Shown: in pieces, positions 25,999-39,550 of the stretch
Layout: each line of letters opens with the position of its first letter
How positions within the stretch are numbered: position 1 is the stretch's first letter
Source of the DNA: Pempheris klunzingeri
Lineage: Eukaryota; Chordata; Actinopteri; Acropomatiformes; Pempheridae
Direction of reading: 5' to 3'
Assembly (NCBI RefSeq): GCF_042242105.1
Contig: NC_092013.1
Span: 12,455,618-12,519,617, forward strand
DNA: 64,000 nucleotides
Made by a program: the position numbers and the translations under genes
The notes under the pieces: model-generated
Databases searched by the model: none
The model's input: only the letters and a program-made list of their open reading frames with translations
What the model was told of the DNA's origin: nothing

Positions 25999-27590
25999 GA
26001 TCATTGATACAGTGATTTTGAATTCGGTGTGTATTTGTACTTGGGTGCAAATAGCCACTATTCGGCTATTTACACCTGGCCTGGTTACTCTGTATAACTT
26101 ACAATGCAGGTTAATGAGGATGTAGCAGTTAAATGGTTTGGATACTGTACTACCCCACCACCACCCAGAAGAGTGGTGTTTGTGTGAGTACATAGTAAAT
26201 AGTGAATTATATTCATTCATTTGTTAACTTATATGTGCAAATTTCTTTTATTGTTACAAATTTTTGGTTGCAGTTTGGTTAGGTGTAGGCACCAAAACTA
26301 CCAGGTGAGATTTAAGAAAAGATTATGGTTTTGGTTAAAATAATAGCTCCAATACAAATATAAAAGTGAGGTATATCAGAAATATCTTCTTTCCAACATA
26401 CACCCGAGTGAAAAAAAACACATTGACAACTGACACTTGAGTGCCTTTTAAATCAAGTACTCAGACTGTGTGTTAGACTAGAAGTTCTCATTCTAGTGCG
26501 GTAAACCGAAGAACACTATTTGGCCAATATTGATCCATAACACACATATGTTACTGCTGAACATTCAATACCACTGGTGTTTATAAACTGCTATAACAGC
26601 TCCACTCCTCTGGGAGGGCTTTCCACTAGATTTTATAACTTGGCTGCAGGGATTTGTTCTTAAACAGTGACGAGATCTGGGAGGTCGGGCACTGATGCTC
26701 TGAAATAAGGCCCGGCTCGTAGAGTGATTATAGTTTTGTATTTTTCATTAGTTTTTATTTTTATTTCTTTTTTTTCCAATTCAGTTTAGTTTCAGTTAGA
26801 GTGGGCTTGCTCATTTCAGTTACCTTTTTTATTGTTTAAAATGTTTAGTTTTAGTTTAGTCTTCATTAGTTTCCGTATTAGTCTTAGTTTTTATTTTATT
26901 ATAGTACAGGGGTATTTGTCAGGGGCAGATTTAATAACTTCAGAGTTGGTATTACAATACAAACACAACACTTGAAGGCAGTTGACCCCCAGTCATGTAG
27001 ACCCGCCAGTCCCAACAAACGTGCACCAAGGCCTCCTCCTGCTTGCTGTGTTGACAAATTTGACCAAGTTAATGAAAACTGAAATTAAAGACATTCCCTG
27101 CATACATATTTTAAAATTTTTACTTTGTTTTGTGAGTACACAATACCATTTCAATTAGTTTTATTTCAGCTAAAATGTCACACCTTGCTTTAGTTGTTAG
27201 TTTAGTTCTAGTTTATTATAGTAACCTTGCTGGGTTGTTAGTGTTCAGAATCAACCCAGGATGTTGGAAGAGGTTAAAGTCAGAGTCATGTGCAGGCCAG
27301 TCAAGTTCTTCCATGCTGAACTAAGAAAAGTATGCGTTTATGGGCCTTGCTTTGTGGAGGCTGCTGGTATCCAGTTGTAATGACATTTATTTCAAATATT
27401 ACTGTATGCTGCAGCACTAAGAACCCTTATTTTGGAACTAAAGGACCCAGCCTAAAAAAATGAAAAACAGCCTGAGGTACCCAAAAGTATGAGGTCGTAT
27501 AGTCTAACATGGTGACATTTACTTTGCACAGTCTTGTAGTTTCATGTTCTGTCCATGTGGTTGCGTTAGTTCACCACTGCCTGTAAAGCA
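25999..27590. other. Intergenic DNA between RASSF1 and TUSC2
   Basis: No coding exon seen. The middle is occupied by a repeat rich in TTTAGTTTTAGTT words (see 26720-27235). Confidence 0.5.
26720..27235. repeat. TTTAGTTTTAGTT-rich interspersed repeat
   Basis: Stretches of ttagttttagtttagtc-like sequence at both ends flank a unique-looking centre, and the right side ends ctagtttattatagtaacct. This resembles a widespread fish non-autonomous element. Class and exact ends are uncertain. Confidence 0.45.
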
Positions 27591-27594
27591 GCAG

Positions 27595-28300
27595 CCGGAG
27601 AAAAACACGGAGAAGAAGAGCGTGTAACGTCACCAAGTTAGCATAAACAGCTAGCTGTGTGTTTTATGAGGTCTTTGCGTGTACAGACTTAGCAACCCAG
27701 CAAGACAAATTAATCAGAGAACATTTCTTACCAACGAACCAACGAAAACCCAACTTTAGGTATGTTTTAGCTAACGTAAGCTACCTAAACTGACTCGACA
27801 AACGCTTGTAATTAAACGTGCTAACGTTAGCCTTTGGCAGCGTCAGTAAATGTTATTTATGTAAAACGGATAGAAACATGTTGACCTGGCTAATGCTAGT
27901 AGTGCTAACTGTCTTTTTGTAATGTTAATGTCAGCAGCCATGACATGAAGTGACATAACAGCTACTGTAACCAGCGCAAGCAGGACCAATTTCATAATGA
28001 TCTTGTCGGTCAAAGCTAACTTGCTAGCATAGTTAGCTGTGGTGTCCTGACAACCTTAATGTTTCCGAGCCCTCTGGACTCTGAAGGGGAGCTGACCGAC
28101 GTTACTCAGCATTTTCTTATTTTCCAAACATCAATTTAACCCGATTGGATCGTGTGACAGTGGAGTGCTGTCAAGTTTACGGCGTTATCAGGCTTTGTTA
28201 CTATAATGTCGCTTTGTCAGGTTGCTCTTTCGTGTAACTGGCCTGCTAACAGCTAGACTCTGATATATGGACACAGGACTGAAATTATGACCAGACTGGC
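27595..28300 (+). promoter_or_regulatory. TUSC2 promoter, noncoding exon 1 and start of intron 1
   Basis: A CRE-like word aacgtcac lies at 27626-27633. A noncoding exon appears to end at 27759 (ttag|gtatgt). It is followed by many GCTAACG/GCTAGC words through 28260. The acceptor of the coding exon is at 28693 (alternative 28677). Confidence 0.5.
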
Positions 28301-28774
28301 CTCGACATCCGTCTGAGTTTTGTCTCCTGTTTGTCCTCTAATCGGTGTCTTGTGTGTTAGCTGTAAGCAAGATATGATCAGATATAATATAATATAATTA
28401 GTTGAAAATGCTATGGAACAGCCTAATGGCATCTACGGTGTCTTTTGCTGTGAATATAAATACAAATGCACATGTGCTGTGGTGTAGTATGTTGTAGCCC
28501 ATTTGCTTTCTCTTCTCTCATATTTGAGGTGAAATGTGTCTGTGGTAACTCCTTTCTTGTCCCCTGAAAATGGGTGTCAGGATCAGCGTCTTAATCTAAA
28601 ATAAAAAAATGTTTTTGCTTGTGTTATAGTACATTGCCTGAAATGAGTCCTCCGTTTTTATGTATCGCTTTTCATAGGTTTCATCTTCTGTAGGTCACAT
28701 TTCATCTGGCACAGTAACGCTGTAGCACCACTGGCAGTCCTGTGACCCAAGAAAATAATGTGCTGCAGCTGAAG

Positions 28775-29891
28775 ATGGGTGGTAGCGGCTCCAAATCCAA
28801 AGGATTTTGGCCTTTTTCTGGCTCAGGTAGCACTGACGATCCAACCAAAGATGGAAACGAGCAGGCAATGGCGAGAGTTCGAAGTTTCCCAGGTGCCACA
28901 CCGTTTGTGTTTACTAGACGAAGGTAAATATAGCCTCATGTGACATCGTACTCATTATACAGGTGTTGTAGCAGACTTACTCATACACTGAACATTTCTC
29001 ATAATCAAAGCTCCGTATCGATGTGATGGCGTTGCCACGATAATGTGTCCACTCTATCTTCATTCTCCTTGTTTATAATGTGACAGGAGTGGATACAAGC
29101 ATCATGTTCTGCTGCTGTAGCTGTTCTGTTGTGGCCTCAGCTGCCCTCGTATACACCACTATTGCAAGAACCGGGCATTTTACCCACAGGAATACCGCTG
29201 ACAGAATTTTTTGATTACTTAAGCTATTTAAAGTAAACTACACATTGTAATTTCCAAAATTCCAAGGAGGCTCGCCAAAATATAAACAAACTAAGTAGCT
29301 TGTTGTGTGTTTTTTAAATGCTCAAATGCTTGTGGGCTTGACACCCTAAAACCACATTTAGCTGTGATTGTGTAATTTTTAGTAGCCTTCTCCAAGACTT
29401 TTGTCTTTCTCTTTGTGTAACACCAAATGCGTTATGTGTGAAAATAATGTTTGACTGCATTGTGATTAAAAATTACTGATAAATTACCTTTGTAATGTAT
29501 CTTGTAATACTATCAACAATCAGTTATTTTAGTATCTGCTGAAGGTTTGAATACACATTGGCATATTATGTCTGTACAATAGTTAATTTTGTGTCTCTGC
29601 TGCAGCTCTTTGTACTTTGATGAAGACGGCGACTTGGCCCATGAGTTCTATGAAGAGACAATTGTGACAAAAAATGGACGTAAAAAAGCCAAGCTGAAGA
29701 GGATTCAAAAAAACCTAACACCTCAGGTGAGGATATAGTAATCCCAACACAAGGGCTTCACTCGCCAACAGTTGTTCTCTGTATTACCACCCTGAACATC
29801 TCTGATCCCTTCTGTGTCCTTCCAGGGAATTATAAAGCTGGACCACCCTTGCATCCACGTAGATTTCCCAATCGTCCTCTGTGAAGCCTGA
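28775..29891 (+). CDS. tusc2: TUSC2 (FUS1), small N-myristoylated mitochondrial/Ca2+-handling tumour suppressor
   Basis: A small protein linked to mitochondrial calcium handling and immune regulation in mammals. Three coding exons join in frame: 28775-28923, 29606-29726, 29826-29891, giving 111 residues (human 110). The N-terminus MGGSGSKSKGFWPFSG keeps the glycine-2/serine myristoylation context (human MGASGSK). The conserved core is clear: PFVFTRR, then YFDEDGDLAHEFYEETIVTK, and near the C-terminus IIKLDHPCIHVDFPIVL. The start is fixed by the myristoylation motif and human alignment; there is no ATG further upstream in frame within the exon. A five-codon upstream ORF (28758-28772) ends two bases before the start codon. 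The gene lies in the same orientation as RASSF1 and HYAL2, as in human. Confidence 0.96.
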
Positions 29892-31050
29892 TGATGTCTG
29901 AGGAGCGTCTCAGACAAGCCACTGTGTCAACTCCGTCCTGTGGTTTCCGCTACAGCTGGAAGCCTGAACCACCGTTTAAAATAACAAGATCTCTTGATAT
30001 ATTTGATGCCCTTATGTGGACAAGCTGATGCGATGTGTGCTGAGCCTCTGCATGTGATCTGTTTTTGGCTTGTGTGCAGTTAGACACAGACTAGGTCACC
30101 GATGGAGATCGAGAAGGGTGCCAAGTTGGTAAAACCAGTTTACAGATCATGGTTTGTATGCATGTAAGTGTGGATATGTGTGGGAACACAGGATGAAATG
30201 TGACGGGAGTCCTGAAATCATTGCTGCAGATTGTTTTCTGGTATGATTCACTGAACTCGAGGAGTTTAAGGAGGTTGTGACCAGCTCCTCCCTCTGTCAC
30301 GTCATATCTAGAGGGGGAAAGTTTAAGTGCACACATTAGTTTTTTGACACCATCTTGACTTGCTTTGTTATGCATGGAACAGGATCTGCTTATTGGTAAT
30401 AGACTAGGGAGTTGACAATCAGAGGCCCACAAAATCTGAAGTGGATTAATGTCATATTATAATGTTGGATGGACTGGCTTCACTGACCTCAGAGCCACAC
30501 ATGTACACAGCAGCAGTGAGTTTAGTGAGAGATCCTGTTGTTTTCTTTGCTGCTTTGGCATACTATGTTTCACTTTTAATTTATTATAACTGTTTTTTAA
30601 TTACAATTTAAAATGCAAAGCTGTGTCATGGTACTTTTTTATGTCATTACAGTACAGTTGAAGAGCATATTAAAGTGATTTTACTTCACAAGTTATTAAA
30701 GGAAAGAAAATCCACAGATGTATTTTAGAATTATTGCCTATGAAATTCATGGGGGGTGGGGGGGGGTTACAACTAAAAAGTTACACATGGGGAGTTTTTA
30801 ATTAGCGCAGTACAGTTAAAATCAATTTCTGAATTTATTTTTAACTCAAAGTCTACTTACTAGGATTTCTATTCAATGGTTATGTTCCCCCCCAACAAAT
30901 CCTATATGACAGCTTGTAAAGGCATGACGCAAAGAACTGTACTGGGGTCCAAAAAGTTAGACCTGCATGTTCAGAAATATTTAAGGAAACTAAACCAGCA
31001 GCTTTAAAGAGAGCCATATCAGTCTGTATTTCTAAAATCCTGACTGACAA
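29892..31050 (+). other. TUSC2 3' UTR and downstream DNA
   Basis: No further coding sequence. An ATTAAA hexamer near 30670 is a possible polyadenylation signal. A run of G interrupted by T is at about 30751-30766. Confidence 0.4.
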
Positions 31051-31054
31051 CATA

Positions 31055-31642
31055 CACTGCTCATAAAATGAAGGGAACACTTAATCATCACAGTATAACA
31101 CCAAGTCAATTAAACTTCAGGGATATCAATCTGTCCAGTTAGGAAACATAAGCGATTGTGAATCAATTTCACCTGTTTTGATGCAAATGAAAAATGACAA
31201 CAGGTGCACTGGAGAGGCAACAGCAAGACAACCCCCAAAAAGGGAATGATTTTACAGGTGGTGGCCACAGACAATTATTCTTTCCTTGTCCTTCCTGACT
31301 GATTCCTCTCTGCTAGTGTCCTTGTCACTACTGGTAGCATGAGGCAGTACCTGCAGCCCGTTCAGGTTGCACAGGTAGTCCAGCTCCTCTAGGATGGCAC
31401 GTACGTATATCCATACGTGCAGTCGCAAGGTTTGCTGTGTCTCCCAGCAGAGTTTCAAGAGCGTTGAGGAGATACCAGGAGGCTGTTAAATGAGGAGAAC
31501 TGGACAGGGCCGTAGAAGGAGGAACAAGAGGAGCACTGCCAGGGCCCTACAAAATGACCTCCATCGGGCTACCGGTGTGCAAGTTTCTGACCAAACTGTC
31601 AGAGACAGACTCCATGAGGGCCAGACGTCCTCTAGTGGGACC
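31055..31642 (+). mobile_element. Decayed Tc1-like transposon fragment
   Basis: The left end, cactgctcataaaatgaagg after a TA at 31053-31054, matches a common fish Tc1-like family. The remains of the N-terminal helix-turn-helix transposase begin at the ATG at 31339 (MRQYLQPVQVAQVVQLL then a stop), with an insertion and frameshifts, followed by recognisable stretches such as RALQNDL and the region of the second helix-turn-helix. The catalytic part and right end are missing. It is a dead partial copy. Confidence 0.75.
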
Positions 31643-34380
31643 TCAGACATTTGCAAAGTTTAAAGAAAAGTTTTTATAGCCTGTGTGACACCAGCTCCAT
31701 CTGGAGTTTTGTTTATGAGACAGCTTGTAATTTACAATCCAACCTACAGTAAGAAAAAGCATGAAGTTACAGGAGGAGATCTCTTTTCACCTGCATCAAA
31801 TGTGGCTTTATATAACAATTGTTTGGCAAGATAATAAGAGCAATTTTTCTAATCTTTTATAACAAAGTCGGCGTGCTGGTGAGAGTTGTAAACACTGAAA
31901 TGAACTGACAGGACCTGTTCACCCATGCAGTGGAAGTAATGCTCTTGACCTTCACCTGTGATGAAATTAGCCACCTGCATAGGAAATTGCAAAAGCAAAC
32001 CACTGTTTGGGGGAGGGGAGTAAAGTGTATGTATGTGTGTGTGTCTGCTAATGAGGGATGGCTTGAGGTAAGAGAGAAGTGAAGGCCGTCAATGCGGTCT
32101 CCATGGGAAAGGGTTTTCTACAAAGCTGTCAGTGATATTGTTCTCCATCAAGGATAAAGACGGCTGCGCCAAAATCCACTCCACTTTATTGCTTCCATGA
32201 AATGATTTTACTCTACACAGGTCTTTGTGCTTTTCAACCTCTGGGCAAGTACCTTTTTTTTTAGATGAGTCTGGGGGAGAAATGGCAGAACAATTACTCT
32301 GTAATGTTTACTTTCACAAAGCTCTAATATTATGCGAGGTCATGAGGTGAACTGCAGTATTGAGGTTAAAAGAAAAGATTTGACTCAGCAAACCACCCAC
32401 CCTCTGGCTTTGCTGACAAACGCCTGGGCACATTTAAAGACATGAAATCACAGAGTAAGGTACAAGTCACAGGAACCATTACCATCTTTTATTTTGTCAT
32501 TAAAAAGAATTTGTGAAATATTCTATGTTGTTGCATTTCCATGTTGGAAAATACATTTTCAGAAGAGGAATCTATTTGGTCGTGAGGTCTTAGTGTATTT
32601 TGAAAAAATGGGGGTAATGAGGTCGACTGTGTGAAAATACATGCTTTGTCAATATAAGCACATTCTTTAGGTATGTGCATGTTCTTTAGGTGCAAACAGA
32701 GGTACAATGGCTCTTTTAGTTCGATAAAAGATAATCAGTTTGCAGAGTCATGTTTACATTCTCAGCTCTAGAAAATGTTTCTGTTTTGTCATATGTGAGT
32801 CTTAACAACCCAGCCGGCACGACTAAAGCCACCAATTTATAAAACAGCGGCACAAGTATTGGCACCCACAATGAGTCACAACGTGGTGAAGCCGCTTGGT
32901 GGCATCGGGCCTCTCCTTAGTTCTTGCTGGTCTTCATATCTTACCACAAATGCCTGTGGTAACAACTTTTACTCACTATGAATGCTCATAACTCACAAGA
33001 AAGTACCTGTAAGAATATAAAATATTTTAGTTTTAACACATCATCTACTACTCAGGAAATGTGTTTTGGAGGCCTAAAATCCTCATAATGGACACCAAAG
33101 CCTTTATATCTCAAATGTGTGCGTGGTTTACCCAAGCAAATTAAACACAGACAACTCCTGAGAATCTTCAGAAAGCACGTCCGCTAGAAATCCTGTTTGT
33201 GATTTGATTTCTGTTGAGTCATGACGGTAAAATCTATTTATTGTGCTGTCTACTACTTTAGTGTCTTACTGCTTTAAGTCTGAGTTTCCACTGGATACTG
33301 GTTTAAAGTACTTTAAACAGTATAGATTTGAATCTGACTCAGATGGATAATTTCAGATGAGCAGGGAAAAAGTTTCTCTTTAAAACTCTTTTTATTCAGA
33401 AGGAAAGGAGGGGAAAATCCAGCAGTGAGGTGTTTTTCACATGTGTGTGCAAGATTGAGGTTAACCAGAGGTGGAGTCTGCTGGGCATTTAAATACCAGT
33501 CAAGAGGTGGATTTCAACACAGAACGAACAAATGCTTTTGTCTATTACAATAGATCAGAATAACAAACGTGATCTGATCTCAACCCTAAACAACTGGAAC
33601 AGCTTGACCAAACTACTTTTATCTGGCGATCAGAGAAGAAAGGGGGTGCTGGTAAGAGAAAAATGACAGATTCAAAAACATATTGTTATGTTTTTAATAA
33701 TGGTTGCTGTATGAACATAAAAAAAACTTGCACAATGGGACATTTGTTGTTATTCAGAGCAAACTCATATTATTATAATATTATTGTTAATACTAAAATA
33801 GTGCTTTATTACCTACTCTGAGAAAGATGCAAATAGCCTGGGAAGTTTGTAAATGATGATCTAAAACTCCTTTTAAGTTGCCAAATGATGTGCAGGTCAG
33901 TGCAGTCAATGAAACACTCATGGTCACAGCAAATGCAAACAAAATAGGGTTTAAGTGAGGACATTGTCTCTAATGACCAGTTGGTTCCACCAGCTTTTGC
34001 TGAATGCCATTTTTTACATTAGACATAAATGTTTTTTTACACAGTAACGACAAAACCTTGCTGACCAAACCAGCTTCTCAGCAGGAACAGCACTGTGAGA
34101 GGATCACTACTTGGTCTCATCAATGAAAGTTTCCTTTACAATTAATTCAGACCACAACTTGCAGAACAGACTACTTTGGTCTTTAAACTGGGGGGAGGGT
34201 CGCAGGACCTAGTGATGTCATTTTACCCTCAACTTTATAACAAGTAGAGTAATAATAATAATAAAATGTTTAAAAAATATTCATTTCAGAGTAAAATATC
34301 ATGCTGTGTGATGCAAATGGCAAAACAAGACAAATGATGTGTTTCATAAATTCACAACACCCCTACTCAGGAACTTAGTA
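31643..34380. other. Intergenic DNA between TUSC2 and HYAL2
   Basis: No coding exon, RNA gene or clear repeat recognised. Composition is AT-rich with short A and T runs. Confidence 0.5.
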
Positions 34381-34389
34381 CGCTGAACC

Positions 34390-35137
34390 GTAGTTGCCCA
34401 ACGCTAGCCGTCACCATCGCCCTTTCCACAGTTTCTGCTAGCCTCCTCAGCGGGGAAATTAAGCTTCAACATGGACTGACCGGACTATGAGTGTTAGTTT
34501 TCACATGGCAGGGCAGTGGAAAAGTGATTTATCTGACGGTTGCATGAGTGGAGTAAGCCCGTGTCCTCAGCTTCATCGGAACAGGTCAGACTGGAGAGGA
34601 GGAGGAACAACACGTTAGCTAACTTAGCATGTTTGCCAGTTTCAATGAAACTTTGAGTCAACGCTACGTTAACTTAGTTCATAGACAGAAGAAGTTTAAA
34701 GTAGTCCGAGAGCAGTTAAATAACAGCAGTGACATGTTAAAAAAAAGTACATGTTTGTGTTACAGTAATAGGAAACTTACTTAACGTAACCACAACTGAT
34801 CTCTGAAGGGAAATGATGAATGTGGCGAAACCTCAATGAAACAGGAAGTTGCCTGCTATTAACCACACTTGGTATTATTGGTAATATGCTGTTTTTAATA
34901 ATCTATACTCGACATGTACTTTTTACGCTGGTTAGCCTAATAATATCTATTTCCCCCTTTACTTACTTATTACATCTCTTCCCTTTTCACTACGTCTGAA
35001 ATTCAGTAAAATATTACCTCAAAGTCCACTTATAGATTTCCTATTTTTTCACAGATTCAGTCATTTGGATCATCTGTGTAGATATCTGGAACTATTTTGT
35101 TTTATATTTACCAAAACTGCTTTTGATTCTTTTCTAG
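34390..35137 (+). promoter_or_regulatory. HYAL2 promoter and 5' noncoding region
   Basis: A cluster of GCTAGC, GTTAGCTAAC and related words at about 34403-34675 marks a likely promoter. A candidate noncoding exon ends at 34584 (acag|gtcaga). The coding exon acceptor (tttctag) ends at 35137. Exon 1 is a guess from splice signals. Confidence 0.35.
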
Positions 35138-35166
35138 AGTACGAGGAGAGAAGGTGAGCAGTGACC

Positions 35167-37116
35167 ATGGAGGCTGTCCTTCACACTCTCTTCACCACAG
35201 CTGGCCAGCTGCCTTGGTTGCTCCTGACTCTGTTTACATCGTGGACAGTCTTGTGTTCAGCAGATTTAAAACAGACAAGATGGCCATTATATTCCCAGAA
35301 GCCAGTTCTTCTTGTCTGGAACGCCCCAACACAGGAGTGTGCCCCGCGACATCGTGTAACTTTATCTTTGGAACAGCTTGACATTGTGGCTTCGCCCAAT
35401 GAGGGCTTTGTTCGACAGAACCTCACAATTTTCTACAAGGAGCGCCTTGGGTTGTATCCCCATTATGAACGAGGTGGCACTGCAGTGAATGGAGGCCTAC
35501 CACAGCTTGCCAGCCTCACTCAGCACTATGAAAAGATGCCCGAAGGTTTGCAGAAATACATACGTGAGCCAGATGCAAAAGGCTTGGCTGTTATTGACTG
35601 GGAGGAGTGGCGCCCATTGTGGATCCGAAATTGGGATATTAAAGATATCTATCGAAGTAAATCCCGTGAAATGGTTGCCAAAAAGAACCCTAAGTGGACC
35701 CCAGAACAAGTAGGAAAAGTTGCACAGCAGGAATTTGAGCTATCAGCTCGCAAATTCATGCTGGAGACTCTAAAACTTGCCAAGAATTTGAGGCCTAATC
35801 AACTGTGGGGTTTCTACCTGTTTCCAGATTGTTACAACCATGACTACAGGAGTAGCCTGAAGAACTACACAGGCCGCTGTCCTGTTGTGGAGACTGCCCG
35901 CAACGATCAACTTAACTGGTTGTGGATGGAATGCACAGCATTCTTCCCGTCCATATACATCGGTTCTGTACTCCGCTCTACAAATTATGGGCGTCTCTTT
36001 GTCCGAAACAGGGTAAAAGAGGCGATGCGCCTGGCATCTGTTGGAGAAGGATTAGCACGTCCTGTTTTTGTTTATACCCGTCCTACTTACATCAATCAGA
36101 TGACCCTCCTAACAGAGGTAAGTTGGCTAAAGCAAACATTTAAGTACTAGAGGACTAACTACAGGAGATTTACACTAATATTAATTATGTTATCTAGGAG
36201 TTCAGTTATTATATTTAACTACTGGATGGATAGAAAATGTCTATGTGGTGTTTGTTAGGTTAGCAGTTTGTGAAATAACTGAAATCATCATTAATTATTG
36301 TTCAAGCTTTGTCTGTGCTTGATGCTGAAATAACATCACTATCACTGCCACAAGAATTTTATAAAATACAGGTCCACGTTATATTTTGTTAAATGTGTAT
36401 TATATTAGTGGCCGTTTGAATCTATATTTATCCAATTTTACTGACTTTAGTGGAACTAAAATGTACTAATATATGTGATCATGTATCCCTCTGTGTGTGG
36501 CACACTCCTGAACTGTTCGTGTAAATGTTTTGTAGACCGATCTGGTCTCCACCATCGGTGAGAGTGTTGCACTTGGAGCAGCAGGTGTGATCTTCTGGGG
36601 GGACACCTCCTATGCAAGCAGCAGTGTAAGTGTCATATCCTCTTCTGCTCATTTGATGTGAATTGCCTGGTGTTAAGTGGATTGGGGTTAACAGCTGTTT
36701 TTTTTTTTTCTTTCTTTCGCCAACAGGCCAGCTGCTCCACGCTAAATCAGTATCTTCAGGGACCGCTGGGTCGGTACCTGCTCAATGTGTCTACAGCAGC
36801 AGAACAGTGCAGTCTGGCGTTGTGTAAATCCCACGGTCGCTGTCTGCGCACCATACCAGACAATGACGTGTACCTTCATCTCAGCCCCTTAACTCACAGC
36901 ATCACCAGTCAGGGTGGCCGGCTGAAGGTTACAGGCACGCCTGGCCAAGCAGAGCTGGCTCTTTTCCGCACACACTTCCAGTGCCAATGCTACAGTGGGT
37001 ACACGGGTGAGGCCTGTGCTCAGAAAGAAAAAGGGCAGAATAGAGCTCCCTCTGTCTTCGGGACCTGGCCTCTTTGCCTTTTACTCCCTCTAGGACTCCT
37101 CACTCTGCTGCACTGA
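35167..37116 (+). CDS. hyal2: HYAL2, GPI-anchored hyaluronidase (GH56)
   Basis: Hyaluronidase-2 cleaves high-molecular-weight hyaluronan at the cell surface. Three coding exons join in phase 0: 35167-36117, 36536-36625, 36727-37116, giving 476 residues (human 473). Features in order: signal peptide (residues about 15-32, hydrophobic LPWLLLTLF), GH56 barrel with the catalytic DWEEWRP (D144 and proton donor E146), NxT glycosylation sites such as NLT at 85, an EGF-like C-terminal module with CQCYSGYTGEAC, and a hydrophobic tail (GTWPLCLLLPLGLLTLLH) suited to GPI attachment. The ATG follows an exon that begins at 35138. The exon count (one long and two short) fits the vertebrate HYAL genes. Identity as HYAL2 rather than HYAL1/3 rests on the GPI tail and the TUSC2 neighbour. 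Confidence 0.94.
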
Positions 37117-39400
37117 GGAAACTGAGAAGCCCAAACTATTCACGGCATCTGCCAACCCCGAGAAGGACAGGTCTGACTTTTTGACATAAAAGAAGTAAGT
37201 TATTGTGCACTCGTATCACTGCCGGCAGCAGACAGTCCGTCCTGTCACCAGAGATATCCCAGGATGACAGGTGATTTTCACCTCAGCACACAGACCCGTC
37301 TGACAGGAATATTTCTGTCTGACAAGTTGCATTGGCAAAGGTGCAACCTCAGGACCACCTACTGGAGCTAATCATTCAGCTGGTCTTTAATTTATGTCAA
37401 ATTATATAAAAAAAAATCCCTACAACCATGCTGACCCTGACCTCCAGATTAGGAGATTCTGTGTACTATCTCTTCACATTCAGTGGTACCATAGTTAGAT
37501 TGTGGTACTGTCCTCTAATACAATATTATATTGTTATATATTATATTATACCTCATAAAAAAGACTGTTAAACATACACATTTTTTTACAACATGTGGCT
37601 TAAGTGAAAAAAATGGAAGAAAGGTACTTCTGATGCCCAGCGACACAGAATTGAGTTGTTGGTGCCTCACAACAAAACAACAACTTTATGTATTCTATTT
37701 TTGCATATTGCTGCCCATCATAATAACATCATAGTTTGTGTCTGTTGATGGATCAAGCTCTAAAATGTTATTACTCCTAGCCTTATTAATGAAATATAAA
37801 TAGTGGATTATACCAGAAGGTGATAAATCAGACACATGAGGTCTTAAATCTCTTTGGTTATCTATGGCTTGTAGAAACAACATGGCTGGACCTGCCTGTT
37901 TCAGCACAAAGTTGTGCCTTAACTGGGCGACAAAGTGCTCTTTTTTTAAAGGTTGCATTTGTTTACAAGTTGTGATTATTTCGGTTTTTATAGCAGTGTT
38001 CATCTCAGCCCTCTGCTGGGCACAGTGCTTTATACTGATATTACCTCCATATGCCTACCAGTTTTTTTACTAACATGGAAAATGTGTATAAAAAGAAAAG
38101 GGTGAACAGCCCTATAAAAAAAGTCAAATACTACTATTTCTTTGCAAATGGTGTCTTATAATTCACATGGATATCACTGTGAAAAGAAACTAATCCTATT
38201 CATTAGAGTTGAACAAACGTACACAGAATAAGTCAAACTGATCATATCATGTTGGTCTGTCGGCCAACCAGTAATGACACATTTTGTACAGAAATGCCAA
38301 AAATATGTTTAGTTTTCAATTATATAATGTAATGCTTAGTACATGTCTTGGCCACAGTTCTTAAAATAATCGAATGTAAGCGACCTTTTTGAAAATGTTG
38401 TACAGAATTGTAAGAGAGCAGCTTGTGTCATCGTTCCTTCCAGTGAAACGGTACTGAAAGCAACGACTGTAGCTGCATCTTTGTATTAGTTTATTGCCAA
38501 GTAAATATATTTGCTAGACTGAAGCTAGCTGCACAGTTTAATATTTATGAAGTAGGTTGTGTGATTATTCTCTATGGTGTTGCTCAAAAAAAGTATTTTG
38601 CTTTGTCAATGAGTTATGACCTTAGTGGATAAGTGGTAGGTTTTGCTGTTTTTCTCAAACTGAAAAATGGAGAGTCCGACAAATAGTATTGCCATAGATC
38701 TTTTTATATATGCTGCAAACTATAAAAAACTGCACTTTAACTACTTCATGTTTATACTTAGGAAAGGTGAAAATATGTTCTGCTGGATACAGAAGCCTGT
38801 GAGGCAAACTGTCATGTCACGTTAGAGATATGTTTCACTGTAATTTTTCAAATGCCTATTATAATGTTTAAGATATGTACAAGTGTTTTTTTTCCTCTCA
38901 TCTTTTAGGCAGCCATTGCTTTTCAGTATGAATGTCAACATGAGACGTTGAATTTGTTTGACATGAATTATTAACTATTATTATCACCAGTGATTGTCAA
39001 ATCTGAATTGTCTGTTTTTATGCCTATATTAAATGACGTGCTTCTTATCATAACTTAAATTCACACTACTATATGATGTGTGCTGTTATGAATGACCTTA
39101 CTCTAGCGATTTTCCAGTCTGAAAACGGTCTGTCTTACCATATGGAAATCATTGACTGCCTGGAGGGTAATGTTATCAAAAATCTAAAACTATAGAGGTG
39201 TAATCTATAATTTACCTAATTTTATGACTTTGCTTTTGTAGCACTCCACCCCCTCCACTTGTTAATAATTACCTTAATTTACAAGCCTTATTCTGCCCAA
39301 ATGTGTTGATTTTATTGTTTGAAACCAAATAATTTTTGTATAAAAAATGTAAAATTTGTATATGAATATTTCATATTCACCATTTCATCAGAGAATTTAA
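37117..39400 (+). other. HYAL2 3' UTR and downstream DNA
   Basis: AT-rich non-coding sequence. An ATTAAA at 39028-39033 is a possible distal polyadenylation signal; the true 3' end is unknown. No other gene is seen. Confidence 0.4.
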
Positions 39401-39494
39401 TTATTTAAATAGAAATTTGAATGTATTTTTCTGTTTCTGTTATTTTTCTGGGGACTGGGTTTCCATCCATTTAACTTCACAGGTTTACTTTTTC

Positions 39495-39550
39495 AGAATC
39501 AGAATCAGAATTACTTTAATAATCCCCAGGGGGAAATTGCTTTTTGTTAC
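39495..39550. repeat. LINE/SINE-tail-like fish repeat fragment
   Basis: The phrase cagaatcagaattactttaa, then taatccccagggggaaattg, is the same tail as at 14746-14810 and is typical of teleost repeats. It is followed by an ATA/TAA-rich stretch that includes a TAA microsatellite at about 39701-39724. Confidence 0.55.
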
